The notes under the pieces: generated by a model
Database searches by the model: none
What the model was told of the DNA's origin: nothing
What the model saw: only the letters and a program-made list of their open reading frames with translations
Source of the DNA: Glebionis coronaria
Lineage: Eukaryota > Streptophyta > Magnoliopsida > Asterales > Asteraceae
Assembly: GCA_025667525.1 (NCBI GenBank)
Contig: CM046878.1
Location: 512,314,274 to 512,378,273 of the forward strand
DNA: 64,000 nt
Direction of reading: 5' to 3'
Translations under genes and position numbers: made by a program
Part shown: positions 52,118-62,153 of the stretch, in pieces
Position numbering within the stretch: the first letter of the stretch is position 1
Layout: each line of letters opens with the position of its first letter

Positions 52118-54764
52118 TTGTTGGCTCTCGATCTGGTTGATCTACAAGGTTTTCATGTTAGTGTTATTTTCTGTTTTTTTTAAAAAGATGTTCCTCCTGA
52201 TCTAGGGTTTTTCCCAACAAACCCTAGATGATTCGTTGTAATGTTGCTGCTGTTCATTAGTGTTCTTGTTGCTGAATAAAGATTCGTGTTCATGTGGTTG
52301 ATTCTGCTAGCTTTGGTGAGTTGATCATTGATCAATGATGAACCCTAGCAGGATCAAACCAAATATACTGGCTGCCAAAATTATTATGTTGCTGATCAGT
52401 TCGTTCAAGAACTCACAGCCATGAATTAGGGTTTTGGTTCTTCCCTCAAACCCTAGATCCATGGTTAAGTGGTATTCACGTTTCATGTAGCAGATCACGA
52501 ACTTGATGCTACATGGGTCAAGGAGCTGTTGTGGTCCAATAATCGCTGCCCTAACAAATACTGCCTGTCAAAAACATGTGATGCTGCATATTGGTTCTGG
52601 TTGGTTCTATTTTTCTGTTCTGTTTGATCGACAGTCGTGGGCTTCAAACAAGGATGGTCCCAGCAAGAAACATTAAGGTACTTCTTACTGTCCACACATA
52701 AATGATGTACTGTTGGGTTTACTGTTGCTGTAACGTGAGTACATACATGTGGTCATTGGTTACTGCCGTGTGTGGGCCAAGCAACAGACTATGCAGAACT
52801 TGTCACAAGGTACAACATTTTTTGGTATGCTTGATACAGTCAAACGTATGGAAACTTGTGATGATTATTTGAATGCTAAAATATTGGGATTCCTTTCTAT
52901 GATTCTTTCTTGGTTCATAACGTGGGTAAGTTTCCCTATTTTATTCCTTGCATGATTTATGGAAACTATTCAAGATGTGTGATACGAAAGTTTTGGAAGC
53001 TTTTCATTATTGCTATTTGGACGAATTTTATGCTATAAATCAGCTCTACAAGTTTTTAATCTGCGTGAATTATGGGAATATTTTAAAAGTGATACGTGGG
53101 TTTGATTAAGCCAAGCACGTGAGGTTGCAGTTGCTATTTTCATGGGAAAGATGTTTTCGTCTCCTATAACAATTATGGCATGACGTGGACTGTGATATAT
53201 GGGCTGGTTACAATTTGTGTTTAATTGAAATACTGATTTTATGGAGTGCTGGTGGTAAGAAAATATCACGAGAGGTATTGGTAAGGAGTTATGATAATAA
53301 CTTCCATATTTATGTGAGATTAATTATAAGACGTGATTGCAACAGTTGTGGAGGTGAGATTTACGGAATATTTTCTAAACGTGATACTTGCCTATGTGAT
53401 GCGCAAGTTTTGGTACGTTATTGCTTTCTTTTATTCCATGCAATATATTCGGATGAAAAGGTCAAGTCAACTACGTGTGGTCATTAGCTATAATATGGGA
53501 GTTATATTATTAATGTGGAAGACTTATTGCCTACGTAATTTAAGGAAATGGTTATTTAATTAATCATCCGAGATTTATGGGAATATATTGCTAATTTGTT
53601 CCCTGACTTCATAGAAAGAAAGCTAGACGTGGGTTAGTAGTATATGGGATGGGATGGATTAAATTAATCAACATGTGCTCGTTTATTTTGTACCATCCAT
53701 ATATTGTGACCCGCCAGATTTACAACAGGTTCAGCGACAGCGTGGTGACAGATTGAAAAAAAAAATGAAAAAAAAACAAAAAAAGAAGAAGGAAAGAATG
53801 GGTTTGAGATGCTACTGGTGGGTTATGTTGTTCCTACTGGTGCGCTATGGTTCCTACGGGTCATATATTGTTCGTGGTGGTTTTGTTCTCGGTTCCTCCT
53901 AGTAATATTCGATGGTTCCTTCTGGTTGAATCATCGGCTCCTACTGGTCGGTTGCTACTAGTCGGGTCCTACTGGTCCGTACCACTGGTCGGTTCCTACT
54001 GGTTTGTTCCTACTGCTAGGTATATGTTCTTGCTGACTTTCTTCTGGTTCCTGCTGGCTTGTTGTATACTAACTTTCTTTGGTCGGTTTTGGTTCCTTCT
54101 AGTCAAGTAAGATTGATACTACTCTGATTTAGTGACTAGTCTGATGTCACTACTGTTACTGGAGGAGGAGTTCTCAGCCATCATCATTTCGTTGGGGTGA
54201 TTCATTGAAGAAGACATTTGATTATCACTTATTTTATGTTCTAGTTGATTTTCACAGGTTTTGTGTTCTTATCATATCTTAAAAGGAAGGGAGTACCTTT
54301 TAAGATAACTTGCTTGGTTTGTATGGTGACGAAGACTTGACATATCTAGCGAAGGGGTACGATCTATTCATATCTTAAAAGGAGTGGTAGCCTTTTTCAG
54401 GTAGTTTGCTCTATGCGTACATTTGCTATCGCTTGAAGGGGTTACGTTATTGTGCTCAGTGTCTCATTTATTTGAGGATTTTGTTCGAGCTCGACGTCAC
54501 GTGGTTAGTGCAAGACATAAGACACAAGTTTGGGAGATTCCACTTCTTCATCAAATTTGTTATACTTGATTTTCTTCATCAGTGATCTCTCCATGGAGCC
54601 TACTGGATTTGCCGTGCACTTCTTAAGGGGAAGACGATCCTTTTTGAGTTGATGTGACAAAAAGAGGAAGAATGCATGGATCAAGGGGAAGCTTATCCTT
54701 CATCTATATTAGCTTCAGGGGAAGCTTGTGCTTACTGGTTTTGTCAAATCAACTAAGGGAAGAT
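52118..54764 (+). other. Non-coding interior between LTR C and the 54765 LTR-like segment
   Basis: There is no gag or pol motif. 52118-53750 is leader-like with short ORFs (78-100 codons) I do not recognise. 53750-53790 is poly-A-rich. 53811-54108 is a dense array of TCCTACTGGT-type motifs. 54271-54460 has two ~98-bp repeats that begin CATATCTTAAAAGGAG/A. 54615-54764 has several AAGGGGAAG purine tracts ending next to TGTTGGGAC. The last part resembles the 3' UTR of a SIRE-like element, so this is probably an internally deleted copy. Confidence 0.55.
53811..54108 (+). repeat. Array of YCCTACTGGT motifs
   Basis: At least a dozen variants of TCCTACTGGT, TCCTTCTGGT, CTACTAGTCG and similar lie in 300 bp at irregular spacing. 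The same motif is in LTR C, in E's coding linkers and in E's post-pol spacer. Confidence 0.75.
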
Positions 54765-55098
54765 TGTTGGGACTTAGATATCTTGAGTTGATATGACAAA
54801 ACAAGATGAAGGACCTATTAGCAAATAGTTAGCTTAGATAGTAAGCTAGGGTTGTGATGTAACCCTAGTACCTCTATTATATAAAGAGGGTTAGGCACAC
54901 ATGGTTATTCATTCATTCACAAACAATGTAAACCATAGGTGTGTGTGTGTTCCTCCTGGTGTCAAGCCTATAAGGCACCAGGAGTAGTAGTTAATAGCAT
55001 TATTAATAGTAATCTTTATTAGTGAAAGCCTTGTTCTTGGTTATGATTGTGTTTATTATGATTCCTCTGTGCATGTTACAATCATGATCATGATATAC
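54765..55098 (+). repeat. LTR-like segment upstream of E gag
   Basis: It starts TGTTGGGACTTAG right after AACTAAGGGAAGAT, a typical polypurine-LTR junction. It has a TATA box (TATATAAAG, 54878-54886) and a hairpin CTCCTGGTG/CACCAGGAG (54953-54961 and 54976-54984). Its right end is uncertain (candidates 55072 or 55098). No good primer-binding site follows; TGATATACAACGAGC at 55090-55104 is only a gapped match. It could be E's 5' LTR with a damaged primer site, or the 3' LTR of the deleted upstream copy in a tandem recombinant. Confidence 0.5.
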
Positions 55099-55166
55099 AA
55101 CGAGCATGGGAGGGTCTCTATACAAGAAGAATTAAGTTTTCTTATTACTGACAATTTCGTTTTATC

Positions 55167-57869
55167 ATGTCTGCCTCAACTTCTACTCAAACAAGAGAAG
55201 AAAGCACTCCTAAAATTGTGCAACCTCAGCAGATCGTTGCTACGGTTTCCAACACGAATGGTAAATTCCCTCTTCTGAAAAAGGATGAATATGATAGCTG
55301 GGCAATGAATATGGAATGGTGGATCACCAATACTGATCAAGATATTTGGAAGATTATTCTGAATGGGAACAGCAGGAAGCTAACTAGAAGAGACAAGAAT
55401 GGTAATATTACTCTTCTTGACCCTAAATCTCATGAAGAAATCATAGCTATTCAGAAGGAGGTCAAAGCAAAAACGATTTTGCTCCAATCTCTTCCTGAAG
55501 ATCACATGGGTGACTTCTACCATTTGGATGATGCCAGAGAGATCTGGAATGGTATAAAAGCAAGGTTTGGTGGGAATGAGGAGTCAAAGAAAATGCGAAG
55601 ATCCATGCTGAGAGATGAATTCACAGAATTCAAAATCTCAGAAACTGAAGGGTTACATCAAGGGTATGACATGTTTCAAAAGATATTGAGCCAATTGAAT
55701 CAACTTCGTTCAAAGCCTGATGATGGTGATATTAATGCAAGGTTTCTTAAATCCTTACCATACTCATGGAATCAAGTGGTGATCTCTCTCAAAGCCAAAG
55801 GTGGCCTTGACTATCTCAACTTTGATGATCTCTTTCATAAGCTCAGAACTTTTGAACCTCATGTGAGAGGATATTCCAGTGACTCTTTTCCCACTCCTGC
55901 TAATTCTGCCTTTGTGAGTTCTATGGCATCCAGTCCCATGTCATATGCAAGTAGCCCAAGCAATACTGTGTCCTCTCAACATACTTTTCAGCATACTTCT
56001 GCTCCTGATCCTACTGCCAAGTCTGGTAGTATGGTAGAAGCCGTTCTTCATTCTTTTGTGGTTGATGTTGATGCTCAACAACAACTTGCTTTTGATGACT
56101 TCAAACAGGTCGATAAACTTGATCTGGATGAAATGGATCTTAAATGGCAGATGGCCATGCTCACTCTTAGGGTTCACAAGTTTGAGAAGAAAGCTGGTCG
56201 AAAATTCTATTACAACCCACGGGAGCCAGCAAGATTCGACAGAAGCAAGGTTCGCTGCTACAACTGCCAGCAACAAGGTCACTTTGCAAGGGAATATCCA
56301 AGCAAGAATGACCAGGAGAAGAGCAGGTACTCAGCCTTTAAGGTTCAGGAGATAAAAGATGACAAGAAGGCATTGGTATCTGTTGACTCTATGGTCAAAT
56401 GGAATGATCATCAGGCTTCTACTCTGGAGTCAGCTGAGTCCTCGACTGACGTGTTTGCAATGATTGCTGGGAATCTCTCTGATGCAGAAGAAGCAGACGA
56501 GTTTGCTCTTATGGGAATCTCATCTCAGGTACAACATTGTCCTCTTGGTTGTCATGATAAATACTCAGAGTTGTTGTCCCAATTTAATGAAGTAAATGAT
56601 CAAAATGATAAGTATTTTTTAGAGGTTCAAGCCTATAAGGCTTCTTTAAACACATTGGAACAACAAAATAGGTGGTTACAAGATACTCAACGTGAGTATG
56701 AGGATAAAATCAGGATACTAAGCATCGATTTAGAAAACACGAAAAATATGCTTAAATATACAGAAACAGTAAGAGATGCCAGTATCAAAGAAAAAGAGGA
56801 GATGCAAGAAAAATTAGTTGCTACAATGTTGAGATTTGAAAAATGGCAAAAGGCACCTAAAAATCTTTCAAAATTAATTGATAGTAGCATGTCTGGTTGA
56901 ACTAAAAGAGAGTTAGGATTTGAAAAATATATTGATTCAGAAGATGTGTTTGATTTATCTTTTTCGAGTGTCTTTGATGCCGACAAAGAGCACGAGGGAA
57001 AACCTAGTTACAATAGGTTTAAACCAGCAGCAGAAATGCATGCTGTCCCTCCCCCTCTTACTGGAACTTTTATGCCCACTTCATGGCATAATGACTTGGA
57101 TGGATCACAGATGCATGAGTCCCCAAAAAGTTCTACTAATTCTAATGACTTTGTCTCGTGTACTTTCAGTGACAAAGCCAGTGACTCTGCATCTAGTGGT
57201 TCAAGTGAAGAGTCAAGACCTACGAGTTCCAAGTTGAATGATCATGCTGCTATTGGTGCTAGGATGTGTGAAGAAAGAGTTGCTGTTACGTCAAGTGTGT
57301 CTGGTCCTAGTTTATTGAGTCCTAGGAAGAATGTTACTCCTAGAATTGTGTGTAATAATGTCGGCAGTATGAAACAATCTCATTCTAATAAAAGGTCTAT
57401 TAAAACATGTTTTGTTTGTGGAAGTGCACTTCATTTAATTAAAGATTGTGATTTTTATGACACACATGCTTCTGTTTATCATGCATTTCCTGCTCCTGGT
57501 CCACCAGGAGCTGCCCCATATACTTCTAGAAGACTTAATCCTAGTGCTCAATCGTTTTCTTCTTCTAGAAGGTCCTCTCCTTTAGTTTCTGATCATTGGA
57601 GACACATTGGATTACAAACCGCCAGTAATTATTTTCAAAATTTTAATCCAGTTTATCCACATAATTTGGACCACACGTATTTTGGTTTCGGAAGTTTGGG
57701 AACTGTTGTTAAGCCCTCAGCAGGTTGTTCTTGGTCAAATAATAATACCCATATGATGCATTGGCAACCAAGGAACAACGGTGGATCTCATCAATCTTCT
57801 TGGCACTCTACTAAAGATCCACAAGGCAGGCTCAAACCTGAAAAGGTTTGGGTCCCCTTAAGACACTAA
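55167..57869 (+). pseudogene. gag: Copia gag of element E, one nonsense codon
   Basis: ATG at 55167. Residues ~30-240 form the copia gag (UBN2-like) domain (FPLLKKDEYDSWAMNMEWWI, and FGGNEESKKMRRSMLRDEF near 55600). A knuckle CYNCQQQGHFAREY near 56255 has Tyr in place of the last zinc Cys (TAT for TGT). A coiled coil follows (56590-56870). TGA at 56898-56900 stops it, but the same frame reopens to 57869 with a second, intact knuckle CFVCGSALHLIKDC near 57410. After it a Pro-rich linker contains the CTCCTGGT...ACCAGGAG motif. It ends WVPLRH just before the gag/pol frame change. Confidence 0.9.
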
Positions 57870-57900
57870 CTTTTGCATTTTTATTATCTTGTTGTTGTAG
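57846..57900 (+). promoter_or_regulatory. Possible gag/pol intron-like boundary in E
   Basis: The gag frame stops at 57869 and the pol frame opens at 57901 in another frame, directly after a pyrimidine-rich CTTGTTGTTGTAG. A CACTAAC branch-point-like sequence lies about 35 nt upstream. Using AAG-GTTTGG at 57846 as donor would join gag to pol in frame. The implied intron of 55 nt is very short for a plant, so the donor is doubtful even if the acceptor is real. Confidence 0.35.
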
Positions 57901-59886
57901 GTTACTCCATACCAAGATCCTAGTCTAGGCATTGTTGATAGTGGTTGCTCCAGGAGCATGACAGGAAATAAAAGTCTTCTCTCTAACTTTGTACCATTTC
58001 ATGGAGGCAAGGTCTATTTTGGTGGGGGTGAAGGCAGGATCACTGGCAAAGGAACAATTAAGACGCCTAATCTAAATTTTGAGCAGGTCTACTATGTGGA
58101 AGCACTTCAGCACTTCAACTTGATATATGTCTCTCAGATTTGTGACAAGAAGCAGTTTGTTCTCTTCACCGATACTGATGCACTTGTGTTCTCCAAAGAC
58201 TTTCAGCTTCCGGATGACTCACAAGTTTTGCTCAGAATCCCTAGAAGACACAATCTCTATAGCATCAAGCTGAATGAAGTCAATCCTACTGGTCAACTAG
58301 CATGTCTAGTCGCTAAAGCCTCAGAATATGAAGCCACTCAATGGCATAGAAGGATGGGGCATGTGAACTTCAAGACCATTCACAAACTTGCAAATCTGAA
58401 CCTGGTTTCTGGTTTACCTCCCAAGTCGTTTAGAAATGATATAAATTGTATTGCTTACAGCAAAGGCAAACAGCACAAAGCATCCTTCAAGGCCATTACT
58501 GCTCTTAGTCTTATTACTGAACCATTGCAGCTACTACACATGGATTTATTTGGTCCTACTTCCATTAGAAGCATTGACCACAAGCAATTCTGTCTGGTGG
58601 TAACTGATGGATATAGCAGGTTTTCGTGGGTGTTCTTCATGGCTGCCAAGAGTGAGACCTACTCAATTCTTAGAGATTTTCTTACCCTGATAGAGAACCA
58701 GTTGACCAAGAAGGTTAAAGGTATTCATTGCGACAATGGAACCGAGTTTAAAAATAAAGACCTCATAGCACTTTGTAATGCTAAGGGCATCAAAAGGGAT
58801 TATAGTGCTGCAAGGACTCCTCAACAGAATGGCGTGGCAGAAAGAAAGAACAGGACACTAATAGAAGCAGCAAGAACTATGCTTGCCGATTCCAAGCTTC
58901 CAACCATGTTCTGGACAGAAGCTGTTAATACTGCAAGTTATGTTTTGAATAGGGTTTCTATTACCAATCCTCACAAGAAGACTCCTTATGAGCTTCTAAC
59001 GGGCAAAGTTCCAAATATTGCTCATTTGAAGCCTTTTGGGTGTCCAGTCACCATTCTGAATACTAGTGACTATTTGGGGAAGTTTGATGGTAAGGCAGAT
59101 GAAGGATACATTGTGGGATATTCAGCTCACTCTCGGGCTTATCGTGTCTACAATCTCCAAGCCAAGTGGATCATTGAAACTATAAATCTTAGGTATTTTG
59201 AATAGAAGTCAAACATCCAAGGCAAGGGTCCTGGATGGTATTTTGATCTTGATTATCTTAGTGATTTGTTAGGATATTTTCGCTTCAAAACTAACCATGA
59301 TGCAGGCCCACAAGTGTTTGCAACTTCTAGTACTGGTGTTCCTTCTAGTCTTTCTGATTCAGATGACGAGGATGACATTTTTGTGGTTCCATCCTACTCC
59401 ACCACTGTCTCTCCTACTCTTCCTAGTGATGCAACTCCATTGGATGTACCAGATTCCCAAGTAGCTCTTGACACTTTACTCAAACAACAACAAGAAGCTA
59501 CTACAGCAGCTGCTCAAGGTGGTTTTGAGTTTCCCTTGGATAAGCCTACTGACAAAGCTGCTCCTGGTACCCCAGCTTCTGCTCCTAGTGCGAGCTTATC
59601 ACCTACTGGTACTCCAGCTAGTGAGTCTGCTTCCAATACTCGTTTCTCCAGTCCTTCTGATTTGGGGAACCATCAAAAGAAGTCTTCTACCAAGCTGGAT
59701 GACATTCATAAACAACCAGTAGATGGGATTTTCAACACTGCTTCATATGATGCTGACTTTGTTGGTGATCTCAATAACTTGGCACCAGAAGTGGAGGTCT
59801 CTTCCAATCCAGTCTTGCAATCACACAAAGATCATCCTACCACTTAAATCATTAGAGATCCTGGTTCTACTGTCAAGACACGCAGA
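57901..59886 (+). pseudogene. Protease and integrase of element E
   Basis: Protease active site DSGCSRSMTGN (57937-57970) is intact. The integrase zinc domain has HRRMGH but reads CIAY where CxxC is needed (near 58455), so a zinc ligand is lost. The catalytic triad looks intact: Asp in HMDLFGP (near 58540), Asp in CDNGTEFKN (near 58735), Glu in GVAERKNRTL (near 58840). The frame runs through GKFDGKADEGYIVGYS to TAG 59203-59205, reopens in the same frame into a Ser/Pro/Thr-rich linker, and stops again at TAA 59845-59847. The linker carries TCCTGGTACC- and CTACTGGTAC-type motifs. Confidence 0.9.
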
Positions 59887-60884
59887 ATGCAGCAGAAGGC
59901 CTCGTCTGATCATCATGCTCTTGTGAGCTATATTGAAGATCAAAAGTGTAATAATTATACGGACTTTCAACACTGTTTGTTTGCTTGTTTTCTTTCACAG
60001 GTGGAACCTAGGTCAGTTTCTCATGCTCTTGAGGATCAAAGTTGGGTGGAGGCTATGCAGGAGGAAATGCAGCAATTCTTGTTTCAGAATGTTTGGGTTC
60101 TAGTTGACTTACCAGATGGAAAGACAGCAATCAATACCAAATGGATTCTCAAGAACAAGAAGGATGCACGGGGTATTGTCGTAAGGAATAAAGCAAGGCT
60201 TGTCGCACAAGGCCACACTCAAATTGAGGGCATTGACTACACTGAGGTTTTTGCTCCGGTTGCAAGGATTGAGGCCATTCGTCTGTTTTTGGCTTTTGCT
60301 TCTTATGTGGGCTTTACGGTGTTTCAGATGGATGTCAAGAGTGCATTTCTCTATGGCAAAATTGACGAGCAGGTGTATGTTACTCAACCTAAGGGCTTTG
60401 TAGATCCACTTCATCCCAAGAAAGTTTACAAGGTGGTCAAGGCTCTTTATGGCTTACATCAGGCTCCTAGAGCTTGGTATGAGCGTCTTTCAACTTTCTT
60501 GTTAAAGAATGGCTATAGAAGGGGTACTATTGACAAAACACTATTTCTTCGGAGGAATACCACAGACATTATCCTTGTTCAGGTTTATGTGGACGACATT
60601 ATATCTTTGGTTCTACTAGGAAGGAATGGTGTGATGAGTTTGAACACTTGATGAAAGGCGAATTTCAGATGAGTGCGATGGGAGAGATTTCTTTCTTCCT
60701 TGGTCTTCAAGTCAAGCAACAAACGGATGGGATTTTTATCAGTCAAGATAAATATGTTCATGAGATCCTTCAGAAGTTTGACATGGATCCTCTTAGACCA
60801 GCAGCAACTCCTTATGAAGTTGCTAAAGTCAAACTTAAGAATGAGCCAGACCCCCTATCAATGTTCACATGTACAGGTCTATGA
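59887..60884 (+). pseudogene. Reverse transcriptase of element E, frameshifted
   Basis: Continues the integrase frame. Copia RT blocks: [64 protein letters not shown] (catalytic Asp), [13 protein letters not shown] and YVDDI (catalytic pair intact, near 60590). Right after YVDDI a two-base excess (near 60605) shifts the frame, which resumes with FQMSAMGEISFFLGLQVKQ (60663 on) in frame 60648-60884. A second one-base loss near 60860 shifts into RNase H. The active-site residues are present, but the protein could not be made as one chain. Confidence 0.9.
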
Positions 60885-61528
60885 TTGGCTCCCTCATGTA
60901 TTTGACTGCATCACGTCCGGATATCATGTTTGCAGTTAGTGCTTGTTCTCGACACCAAGTGACTCCAACGGTTTCGAACTTAAATGCAGTAAAGAAGATT
61001 TTCAAGTATATCAAGGCTCAACCAAAACTGGGCTTATGGTATCCTAGAGAATCACCTTTTGTTCTAGAAGCATATAGTGATAGTGACTATGCAGGTGCTA
61101 ATAATGACAGGAAGTCTACTACTGGTGGTTGTCAATTTTTGGGTCGTCGACTTATTTCATGGCAATGCAAGAAACAGACAATAGTAGCTACTTCTTCAAC
61201 AGAAGCTGAATACGTTGCTGCTGCTAGTTGTTGTGGACAGGTTTTGTGGATCCAAAATCAGATGTTGGATTATGGTTTCAATTTTATGAACACCAAAATT
61301 TTTATTGACAATCAAAGTACTATCTGCATTGTGAAGAATCCTGTTTTTCATCAGCGAACAAAGCATATTGAAATTCAGCATCATTTTATACGGGATGCCA
61401 ATGAGAAGAAGCTGATACAGGTTCTTAAAGTTCATACGGATGATAATGTTGCTGATTTATTGACAAAAGCCTTTGATGGTCCTCGGTTTAACCACTTGGT
61501 GGTTCACATTGGGATGGTCAATCCTTGA
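60869..61528 (+). pseudogene. RNase H of element E
   Basis: 220-codon open frame with YRSMIGSLMYLTASRPDIMF, then catalytic blocks EAYSDSDYAGA, SSTEAEYVAAA and IFIDNQSTI. It includes the usual end ADLLTKAFDGPRF and the short tail VHIGMVNP, then stops at 61526-61528. The domain itself looks complete; only its connection to RT is broken by the frameshift near 60860. It is about 66% identical by eye in blocks to the B copy, so B and E are separate families of one lineage. Confidence 0.9.
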
Positions 61529-62153
61529 GGTCTAGGATTGAGGGGAGGCTAAGACTAAGGGGAGGCTTTGTGTACATATTCTTAGGACAGACTAACGTAT
61601 TGGTAGATTTTAACAACTTATTACATTGGTTCTGGTGGTGTGTGTTACTTCTGGTGGAGGATTTTGTTCACTTCTGGTGGTTATGGTCTTACATGACTGG
61701 CTTCTGGTCCTCATTGGTCAGCTTCTAGTCATATTTGGTTGGCTTCTGGTGGTTCAAAATTCTTCTTTGTCAAGTGGTGATTGGCTTTTGGTACTGGTCT
61801 GGGACACTGTTCATTCTTATTGTCCTTTGTTGATCACATTTTGCTTCTGGTCTGACCATTGTGTGCTTTGACTTTTAGTCAACGCTCCTAATTCTGGTAT
61901 TTACATTTTTAATTAACTATGGTAAATTGGGAGTTGGGAATTATGTTAAAAGGGGCAAGTGGTTACTATGCAATTATGTCTAATTTGAAAGCGCAACCCC
62001 CAATTAATAGGGGTCAATGAACAATTACTATTTTCCTTATTAATGGTCAACTTAACCCCCTTGACTCAATCATTCCATTCATCACACACACAAAACCGAT
62101 CCTACTCTCTCAACCCTAACCAAAATCTTCCTTCATCCAAATAATCAAGATCC
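61529..62153 (+). other. Post-pol spacer of E rich in TTCTGGT motifs
   Basis: Purine tracts GAGGGGAGGC (61540-61550) and AAGGGGAGGC (61557-61566) follow the RNase H stop. Between 61628 and 61855 CTTCTGGT, TTCTGGTGG, ACTGGTC and near variants occur about ten times. It then becomes a 5'-UTR-like CT/CA-rich leader (62040-62150) before the ATG of the third ORF. This looks like an internal leader or promoter for a subgenomic RNA. Confidence 0.55.

Noticed and set aside
53185..53563. ORFs of 100 and 76 codons in the C interior
   Set aside because: Overlap each other in different frames, no known motif; the region otherwise lacks coding character.
61529..62153. Post-pol spacer as an envelope gene start
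   Set aside because: No signal peptide, membrane span or cysteine pattern in the following ORF, so an env-like label is not supported.
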